Positions 1 through 7,100 of a stretch of 64,000 bases of DNA are shown here, one piece after another. The first letter of the stretch is position 1. Every line of letters begins with the position of its first letter. The notes under the pieces were generated by a model. The model had not been told where the DNA came from and ran no database searches. It was given only the letters and a program-made list of their open reading frames with translations. The stretch spans positions 1 through 64,000 of the forward strand of contig NZ_JAAGLT010000013.1 in assembly GCF_010548275.1 (NCBI RefSeq), given 5' to 3'. A program made the translations under genes and the position numbers. The DNA comes from Streptomyces sp. SID12488. Lineage in GTDB: Bacteria; Actinomycetota; Actinomycetes; Streptomycetales; Streptomycetaceae.

Positions 1-117
1 GTTTCGGTGGTCATAGCGTGAGGGAAACGCCCGGTTACATTCCGAACCCGGAAGCTAAGCCTCACAGCGCCGATGGTACTGCAGGGGGGACCCTGTGGGA
101 GAGTAGGACACCGCCGA
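1..117 (+). rRNA. rrf: 5S ribosomal RNA
   Basis: This is the 5S rRNA of the large ribosomal subunit. The sequence begins with GTTTCGGTGGTCATAGCG, contains the conserved internal CCGAACCCGGAAGCTAAG segment and ends with AGGACACCGCCGAAC. The 5' GTTTCGGTGG and 3' CACCGCCGAAC pair as helix I. It starts at the first base of the window, so the 16S and 23S genes of this rrn operon presumably lie just upstream. A strong terminator follows within 15 nt. Confidence 0.97.
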
Positions 118-130
118 ACAAATATTGAAA

Positions 131-172
131 GGGTTGGATCCTGAACTTCGGTTCGGGGTCCAACCCTTTTTT
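131..172 (+). terminator. rRNA operon intrinsic terminator
   Basis: A near-perfect 16-bp stem (GGGTTGGATCCTGAAC paired with GTTCGGGGTCCAACCC) is closed by a TTCG tetraloop and followed by TTTTTT. This is a textbook Rho-independent terminator at the end of the rrn operon, and one of the few places in the window with a real U-tract. Confidence 0.95.
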
Positions 173-218
173 GTTGTGCGTTACTTGGCGTTCACGTCTC
201 GCGCCCAACATCCAGAGC

Positions 219-896
219 ATGAGTACTGCTGCAATGCTCAGGGCCGCCGGCGTCGGAGTCGGTGACGAGGTCGTCGTGCCGGCCTTCGGGAACGTGGAAG
301 TCGCCGAGGCTGTGATCCTGGCCGGTGCGCTGCCGGTGTTCGCCGACATAGATCCGGTGACGTACTGCCTGGACGTGTCAGGTGTCGAGGCGGCCGTAAC
401 TCCTCGGACGGCGGCCGTCGTTGTCGTACACCGCTTCGGGCGGCCGGCCGACATGGGGAGGTTGATCGAGGTCGGGCGGCGGCGCGGGCTTCTGGTGCTG
501 CAGCACGGGGAGTCCGAGGCGCCGTACGACGAGATCGCTCAGCGGCGACAGCGCGCGGCGTTTCTCGATCTGAAGCTGAGGGGTGTGCGGACGCCCGACG
601 ACGGGGACGGGCACACCTACCAGCAGTACGTCGTGCGGGTGCCCGGCAATGGGCGGCCCGATCGGGATGCCTTCGCTCGGGCCTTGCGTGCCAGGGGAGT
701 TGACTGCCGGGTGCCGGTGAAGGCGCCTGTGCATCGGATGCCCGCGTTCCGGTGCTGTGTCTCGCTGCCCGAGACCGAGCTGGCTGTCGACGAGACGCTG
801 GCGCTGCCGGTGGACGCCTCGTTGACCAAGCGGGACATGCAGCGGATCGTGTCCGCGTGCAACTCGCTCGGGGGGCTGTTGCAGCCCGCGTTCTGA
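219..896 (+). CDS. Shortened DegT/DnrJ/EryC1/StrS aminotransferase-like protein
   Basis: About 225 residues that align by eye with two parts of the PLP-dependent DegT aminotransferase family. The N-terminal part has GVGDEVVVPAFGNVEVAEAV, VFADIDP and then VTPRTAAVVVVHRFGRPADM. The C-terminal part has TYQQYVVRVPG and GVDCRVPVKAPVHRMPAF. Family members usually have about 370 residues. Here the first 40-50 residues and the central segment that carries the PLP-binding lysine are missing, and the two halves are joined near residues 110-125. The frame is open throughout, so the gene is either a repurposed non-catalytic protein or a deletion derivative. The start at 219 is chosen because the earlier in-frame codon lies in the rRNA terminator; 234 is an alternative. 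No clear ribosome-binding site is visible. It stands alone between the rRNA operon and tRNA-Thr. Confidence 0.7.
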   Translation: MSTAAMLRAAGVGVGDEVVVPAFGNVEVAEAVILAGALPVFADIDPVTYCLDVSGVEAAVTPRTAAVVVVHRFGRPADMGRLIEVGRRRGLLVLQHGESEAPYDEIAQRRQRAAFLDLKLRGVRTPDDGDGHTYQQYVVRVPGNGRPDRDAFARALRARGVDCRVPVKAPVHRMPAFRCCVSLPETELAVDETLALPVDASLTKRDMQRIVSACNSLGGLLQPAF

Positions 897-910
897 TCGC
901 GCGGGTGTAG

Positions 911-940
911 TTGGGAGCACGGGTCTGTTCGGGGTATGAT
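911..940 (+). promoter_or_regulatory. Likely housekeeping promoter of tRNA-Thr
   Basis: TTGGGA (911-916) and TATGAT (935-940) are separated by 18 nt and fit the vegetative sigma (HrdB) consensus. The predicted start near 947 lies about 33 nt before the mature tRNA 5' end. Seen in sequence; activity is inferred. Confidence 0.6.
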
Positions 941-979
941 CTCTTTCGTTGCCACGGGGGAAACCTCGAGAGGTAACCG

Positions 980-1055
980 GCCCCCCTAGCTCAGTCGGTA
1001 GAGCGTCTCCATGGTAAGGAGAAGGTCAACGGTTCGATTCCGTTGGGGGGCTCCA
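980..1055 (+). tRNA. tRNA-Thr (anticodon GGT)
   Basis: A full cloverleaf is visible. The acceptor GCCCCCC pairs with GGGGGGC, the D arm is GCTC-AGTCGGTA-GAGC, the anticodon stem is TCTCC/GGAGA with loop ATGGTAA (anticodon GGT, reading ACC/ACU threonine codons), and the T arm contains GGTTCGATTCC. The discriminator is T and the CCA end is encoded (1053-1055). Confidence 0.95.
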
Positions 1056-1059
1056 TGCA

Positions 1060-1095
1060 GCAGAAGGCCCCGCCCGATTGGGCGGGGCCTTCTGC
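1060..1095. terminator. Bidirectional hairpin terminator between tRNA-Thr and osaC
   Basis: GCAGAAGGCCCCGCCC and its exact complement flank a GATT loop, giving a 16-bp GC-rich stem without a U-tract, as is usual in Streptomyces. It ends tRNA-Thr transcription on the plus strand and lies 18 nt beyond the osaC stop codon on the minus strand, so it can serve both. Confidence 0.85.
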
Positions 1096-1113
1096 ATGTC
1101 CGGCGTCAGGCCG

Positions 1114-3861
1114 TCAGTCTTTCTGGCGGCCCGGTACACGCATCGCGAGGATCGCCATGTCGTCGGACGGGGCGTCGGAGGCGAAGCGTTCCACGGCGCG
1201 CATGATGCGGGCCGCCACCGCGCCGGCCGTCAGGCCCGTACACGTCCTCAGGACGTCCGTCAGGCCGTCGTCGCCCAGCATGCGAGTGCCCTCACGGCGT
1301 TCTGTGACGCCGTCCGTGACACAGAGGAGGACGTCGCCGGGGTCGAGGGTGATCGTCTGCTCGTACAGCTCCAGGTCCTCCAGGACGCCCAGGAGGGGCT
1401 GTGGTTCGGCTGCCGGTTCCACCGTGCCGTCCTGGCGCAGGCGGAGCGGGAGGGGGTGGCCGGCGCAGACCACCTTCAGTACGGCGCTGCCGTCCTCCTG
1501 GGGCCACAACTCGCCGTACAGGAGGGTCAGGAAGCGGCTGCGAGCGCCCTCGTCGAGGATCGCCGAGTTGAGGCGCTCCAGGACCGCCGGGCCGCCGAAG
1601 CCCTCCCTCGCCAGCAGGCGCAGTGCGTGGCGGGCCAGGCCCGTCACCGCCGCGGCCTCCGGGCCCGTACCGCAGACGTCGCCGATGGCGAAGCCGTAGG
1701 CGCCGTCGCGGATGGGGAAGAGGTCGTAGAAGTCGCCGCCGACCTCGTTGCCCTCGCCGGCCGCGCGGTAGATGACCTCCACCTCCACGCCGTCGATGTG
1801 CGGCAACTCCGGGGGCAGGAGGCTGCGTTGGAGGGACTGGCTGATCGCCGTGCGTTCCGAGTAGAGGCGAGCGTTGTCCAGGGCCAGTGCGGCCCGGCGG
1901 CTCAGGTCCTCGGCCAGTTCCAGGATTTCCTGGCGGAAGTGTTCGTCCGTCGGCTTGCCGAGGGTGAGCATGCCGATCACGCGGTTGCGGGCGACCAGGG
2001 GGAGGACGACCGTCTCGCCGCCGACTGCCGCCGCCGTGGCGAGAGTTGTACCGATGCCCGAGCCGACCGAGGTGGGCGAGTTGAGGCTCAGGCTGCGCAT
2101 GGACGTACGCAGGGCGGCCTGATGGGCTGCCGCCGCGGGGGCCGACCAGACGCGGGCGCCGGGGGTGGGGACCGGGTCCGGCGGGGCGATCTTCGACAGC
2201 AGGGCCTTGAGGCCGTCGATGCGGTCCTCGTCCTCGTGCAGGACGTACGAGAGGTACGGCTCCGAGGCCTGGTCGGCGATCGTGTAGACCGCGCACCAGG
2301 TCGCCAGGGTCGGGACCGTCATCTGGGCCATGAGCGCGAGGGTCTGGTCGCGGTCGAGTGTTCCGGCGAGCAGATCGGAAGCCTCCACCAGGAAGCTGAG
2401 GGAACCCCGGCGCAGACGTTCCAGTTCGCCGAGGCGGGCCGATTCCACCGCCAACGCGATGCGGTCGGCGGCGAACTGGAGGCGGAGGGCCTCTTCGTTC
2501 GTGAAGCGGCCTGGGGACTCGGCGGCGACGCCCAGGGAGCCGGTGAGGCGGCCTTCCACCTTCAGAGGCACGGTGACGACCGAGCGCATGCCTGTGCCGC
2601 TCAGGAGAGGGACGGCGCCCGGGACGGCCGAGAGGTCGTCGTGGACGGCCGGCATGCGGGCCGAGCCGTAGCGGCCGGGGCCTGCCTCGACCGGGACGCG
2701 GGCGAAGCGCTGGCGGGCGGAGGGCAGACCTGTCGAGGCCCGAACCTCCAGCTCCGTCTCGTCGTCCGTGGCCAGGAGCAGGAAGGCGGAGTCGGCGTCG
2801 AGCATGTCGCGGGCGCGCTCCACCGTGCGCTGGAGCAGACCGTCGAGGTCGTCCGGGGCCGGGGAGCCGATGAACACCTCGAAGGGGTCGGTGTTCGGGC
2901 CGTCGGAGCTCGATGTCGTGTCGGACGAGCTGCCGCGCAACGGGGTCTGCAGGACCGCCCGTTCGTGGTCGCGTACGAGGAGGCACACCGTCGAGGGCTC
3001 GCCGTCCGTGTCGCGGACGCGGAGGTGTGAGGCGTACACCGGGATGACGCGGCCGTTGGCGCCCCTTATGCCGTAACTGCCCTCCCAGCGGGAGAGTTGG
3101 AGGGCCTCGGCGATGCCGGTACCGGTGCCGGGAGTGTGCGGCCAGGCGGCCAGGTCGGTGAGGGGCTTGCCGATGACCGACTCGGGTGCGTAGCCGAAGA
3201 GTTCGTCGGCGTCCTCGTTCCATGCGGCGATGGATCCGACGCGGTCGATCTGGATCACCGCGACCCGGACCCGGCCGTCGGCCAGCGGGAGGAGGGCGGC
3301 GGGGAGGGCCGGGCCCGCGGAACGGGTACCGATCGCGCGTTCCGGGAGGTCGAGTTGGAACCAGACCTGTTTCTTGGTGGACGTGTACTCGACGCCCCAA
3401 CGGCTGGCCAGGGCCGCGCACAACTGGAGGCCGCGGCCTCCCTCCCGGTCCGGGCTGCCCATGTTGGCGGGCGAACCCTGGAGGGGGATCTCGCGCTCCG
3501 GGTAGCGGTCGGCCACCTCGATGCGGATGCCGTCGTCACTGCGTAGACACAGGACGTCAGCGGAGGTGCCCGCGTGGATGACCGCGTTGGTCACCAGTTC
3601 GCTGGTGAGGACCACGGCGTCGTCGACGATGTCCGCGAAGCCCCAGCCCTGCAGGGTGTCGCGGACGAAGGAACGGGCGGTCGCCACCGATCGTCCGACG
3701 GGGTCGAAGGTGGCGGCCGCGCGCGCGGTGATCACAGAACTCCTCGTCCGGTTGTCGGCATACAGGGTGCCGGGGCCGACCCGTTCCTGCCGGGGCAGGA
3801 TCTGGTTCCCCGTCGGCCGGGGATCCTGGGGTGCTTCCCCGGGATGCAGTCCGGTGGTCAT
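1114..3861 (-). CDS. osaC: OsaC-like multidomain regulator: anti-sigma kinase, PAS, GAF and PP2C phosphatase
   Basis: A 915-residue cytoplasmic signalling protein. Domains in order: an RsbW-like ATPase at about residues 45-175 (N-box ELVTNAVIHA, G-box GGRGLQLC); a PAS domain at about 195-300 (IAAWNEDADELFGY); two GAF-like domains at about 325-660; and a SpoIIE/PP2C phosphatase at about 690-910 (GGDFYDLF, then AGHPLPL and the metal-binding TDGVTE and SDDMAI). In S. coelicolor, OsaC is divergent from osaA and is reported to bind sigma-B through its kinase domain so that the osmotic response can be switched off. Order and architecture here match. The ATG is supported by GGAGGGG 9 nt upstream. 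It is divergent from osaA across a 319-bp intergenic region. Confidence 0.92.
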   Translation of the reverse strand: MTTGLHPGEAPQDPRPTGNQILPRQERVGPGTLYADNRTRSSVITARAAATFDPVGRSVATARSFVRDTLQGWGFADIVDDAVVLTSELVTNAVIHAGTSADVLCLRSDDGIRIEVADRYPEREIPLQGSPANMGSPDREGGRGLQLCAALASRWGVEYTSTKKQVWFQLDLPERAIGTRSAGPALPAALLPLADGRVRVAVIQIDRVGSIAAWNEDADELFGYAPESVIGKPLTDLAAWPHTPGTGTGIAEALQLSRWEGSYGIRGANGRVIPVYASHLRVRDTDGEPSTVCLLVRDHERAVLQTPLRGSSSDTTSSSDGPNTDPFEVFIGSPAPDDLDGLLQRTVERARDMLDADSAFLLLATDDETELEVRASTGLPSARQRFARVPVEAGPGRYGSARMPAVHDDLSAVPGAVPLLSGTGMRSVVTVPLKVEGRLTGSLGVAAESPGRFTNEEALRLQFAADRIALAVESARLGELERLRRGSLSFLVEASDLLAGTLDRDQTLALMAQMTVPTLATWCAVYTIADQASEPYLSYVLHEDEDRIDGLKALLSKIAPPDPVPTPGARVWSAPAAAAHQAALRTSMRSLSLNSPTSVGSGIGTTLATAAAVGGETVVLPLVARNRVIGMLTLGKPTDEHFRQEILELAEDLSRRAALALDNARLYSERTAISQSLQRSLLPPELPHIDGVEVEVIYRAAGEGNEVGGDFYDLFPIRDGAYGFAIGDVCGTGPEAAAVTGLARHALRLLAREGFGGPAVLERLNSAILDEGARSRFLTLLYGELWPQEDGSAVLKVVCAGHPLPLRLRQDGTVEPAAEPQPLLGVLEDLELYEQTITLDPGDVLLCVTDGVTERREGTRMLGDDGLTDVLRTCTGLTAGAVAARIMRAVERFASDAPSDDMAILAMRVPGRQKD

Positions 3862-4180
3862 GGTGCGGTGCCCCTCCGATGCCTGCCCGCTCGTGGTCGT
3901 GCCACCGCCCAGACCGGACGGACCGGTGTGGCTGGACAGCCGTATGCCAGGTTACTTACCTTCGCGGTCCATGCGGATGCAGGTCTGCAGTGTTTACGTC
4001 CCCAGAGTGTGCGGACGGTGTGCGAAGCTGCCGAACTGTTATGGCCGGGTTCGGACAGGGTGAAACACTGGGCAGGCTCCAGGAGAAGGTCTAGGCACGG
4101 CTGGCAGTATCCGGGTACGCCCGACTGATGGCAGCAGAGCACCCAGAGAAGTAACGGTCGACCCCTGCGGGAGGGACACA
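3862..4180. other. Divergent osaC-osaA intergenic region
   Basis: 319 bp without a convincing gene. It must hold the promoters of both osaC (leftward) and osaA (rightward). I see no strong -35/-10 pair. A GGGTAC hexamer at 4113-4118 resembles the -10 element of stress-sigma (sigma-B type) promoters facing osaA, but no matching GNNT -35 element sits at the proper distance. Confidence 0.4.
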
Positions 4181-7100
4181 GTGGAGTCTGGCGCAGCGAC
4201 GCGGGCCACTAAAACGCGCGCGAAAGGCGGACAACCCCTGAGTAACCGGCGTAAACCACGCAATGGAACGACCGAGGTGGACACCGCTTCTCTGGACCGG
4301 CTGCTGTCGGCCCTGGAGTCGATGCGTGACGGGAACTTCCGGAAACGCCTCACGGTGTCCGGCGACAGCGTCATGTCGGAGATCTCGGCGGTCTTCAACG
4401 AGGTGGCCGACCGTAATCTCCACTTGACGGGTGAATTGTCGCGCGTACGGCGCATGGTGGGGCGCGAGGGGAAGCTGACCGAGCGGCTGGAAGCGGGTGC
4501 CAGCGAGGGCTCGTGGGCCGTGGCGATCGACGCCTCGAACGCGCTCGTCGACGATCTCGTGCGTCCGGTCTCCGAGGTCGGCCGGGTGCTGAGCGCGGTC
4601 GCGGAGGGTGATCTGTCGCCCCGGATGGAGCTGCGGGCACCGGCCGCAGAGGGCAGCGGGCATCCGCTGCGCGGGGAGTTCCTCAAGGTCGGGCGCACGG
4701 TCAACAACCTTGTCGACCAGCTGTCGACATTCACCGACGAGGTCACACGGGTGGCCAGCGAGGTCGGTACGGAGGGCAAGCTGGGCGGCCAGGCCCAGGT
4801 GCGCGGGATGTCCGGTTCGTGGCGGGATCTCACGGACTCGGTCAACACGATGGCGTACCGGCTGACGGCGCAGGTGCGGGACATCGCGCTGGTGACGACA
4901 GCTGTCGCTAAGGGTGATCTGTCCCGGAAGGTCACGGTTCACGTGGCCGGCGAGATGCTGGAGCTGAAGAACACCGTCAACACGATGGTCGATCAGCTGT
5001 CGTCCTTCTCCTCCGAGGTGACGCGAGTCGCGCGCGAGGTGGGTACGGAGGGTGAGCTCGGCGGCCAGGCGCAGGTGCCGGGTGTGGACGGTGTGTGGAA
5101 GGACCTCACCGATTCGGTGAATCTCATGGCCGGCAACCTGACGGCCCAGGTGCGCGGGATCGCGCAGGTGACGACCGCGGTCGCCAACGGTGATCTGTCA
5201 CAGAAGGTGACGGTTTCGGCGCGCGGTGAGGTCGCGCAGCTCGCTGAGACGATCAACCAGATGACCGAGACGCTGCGGACGTTCGCGGACGAGGTCACCC
5301 GGGTCGCCAACGAGGTCGGTGGCGAGGGGCGGCTGGGCGGGCAGGCGAACGTGCCGGGTGCGGCGGGTACCTGGAAGGACCTGACGGACTCCGTCAACAC
5401 GGTCTTCCGGAATCTCACCACCCAGGTGCGGGACATCGCCGCCGTGACGACCGCTGTGGCCAGCGGTGATCTGTCGCAGAAGGTCAGCGTCGAGGTCGCC
5501 GGCGAGATGCTGGAGCTGAAGAACACCGTCAACGGGATGGTCGACCAGCTGTCCGCGTTCGGTGCCGAGGTCACGCGGGTCGCGCGGGAGGTCGGTGTCG
5601 AGGGTGAGCTGGGCGGCCAGGCCCAGGTGCCGGGCGCTGCCGGTACATGGAAGGACCTGACGGACTCCGTCAACACGGCGTTCAGGAACCTCACCGGCCA
5701 GGTGAGGAACATCGCCCAGGTGACGACCGCGGTGGCCAACGGCGATCTGTCGCAGAAGGTCACCGTCGATGTCTCCGGCGAGATGCTTCAGCTGAAGAAC
5801 ACCGTGAACACGATGGTGGACCAGCTGTCGAGCTTCGCCGACCAGGTGACGCGGATGGCCCGGGACGTGGGTACGGAGGGCCGCCTCGGCGGTCAGGCGC
5901 GTGTGGACGGTGTGTCCGGTACGTGGAAGGAACTCACCGACTCCGTCAACTTCATGGCCGGCAACCTCACCTCCCAGGTGAGGAACATCGCGCAGGTGAC
6001 GACCGCCGTGGCCAACGGCGACCTGTCCCAGAAGATCGATGTCGACGCTCGCGGCGAGATCCTCGAGTTGAAGAACACGATCAACACGATGGTCGATCAA
6101 CTCTCGGCCTTCGCCGACCAGGTGACCCGGGTCGCCCGGGACGTGGGTACGGAGGGCCGGCTCGGCGGGCAGGCCCAGGTGCCCGGGGTCGCCGGTGTGT
6201 GGCGCGATCTCACCGACTCCGTGAACGGTATGGCCGGCAACCTCACCGCGCAGGTGCGGAACATCGCCCAGGTGGCGACCGCGGTGGCCCGGGGTGACCT
6301 GTCCCAGAAGATCACCGTGGACGCGCGCGGCGAGATCCTGGAGCTCAAGAACACCCTGAACACGATGGTCGACCAGCTGTCGTCGTTCGCCCAGGAGGTC
6401 ACGCGAGTGGCCCGCGAGGTGGGTACGGAGGGTGAGCTCGGCGGGCAGGCCGAGGTGCAGGGTGTCTCCGGCACCTGGAAGGACCTCACGCAGTCCGTGA
6501 ACTTCATGGCGAACAACCTGACCATCCAGGTGCGCAACATCGCCGAGGTCACGACCGCCGTCGCCAAGGGCGATCTGTCGAAGAAGATCACTGTTGACGC
6601 GAAGGGGGAGATCCTCGAACTCGTCACGACGGTCAACACGATGGTCGACCAGTTGTCGTCGTTCGCCGAGCAGGTGACCCGGGTGGCCCGCGAGGTGGGC
6701 ACGGAGGGCATCCTCGGCGGCCAGGCCCACGCGTCGGGCGTCACGGGCATCTGGAAGGACCTCACCGACAACGTCAACCTGATGGCCAACAACTTGACCG
6801 TCCAGGTGCGGAACATCTCCCAGGTCGCGGCGGCCGTCGCCAACGGCGACCTGACGCGGACGGTGACGATCGAGGCGCGCGGCGAGGTCGCGCAGCTCGC
6901 CGACACCTTCAACACCATGGTGAAGACGCTGAGTTCGTTCGCCGACCAGGTCACCAAGGTGGCCCGTGAGGTGGGTACGGACGGCATCCTGGGCGGGCAG
7001 GCACGGGTGCCCGGTGTGGCCGGCACCTGGAAGGACCTCACCGAGTCGGTGAACGGGATGGCGTCCAACCTGACCGGCCAGGTCCGCAACATCGCCATGG

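Noticed and set aside
980..1055. tRNA-Thr gene as an integration site for a mobile element
   Set aside because: No integrase gene and no direct repeat of the tRNA 3' end found downstream; the neighbours are core genes in expected order.
1078..3030. Long plus-strand open frame (650 codons) antisense to osaC
   Set aside because: A shadow of high third-position GC in osaC; the translation is low in complexity and matches no family, while osaC has clear domains and a ribosome-binding site.
4113..4118. GGGTAC as a sigma-B-type -10 element for osaA
   Set aside because: No GNNT -35 element at 14-16 nt; a six-base match is expected by chance in a GC-rich genome, although sigma-B control would fit the biology.
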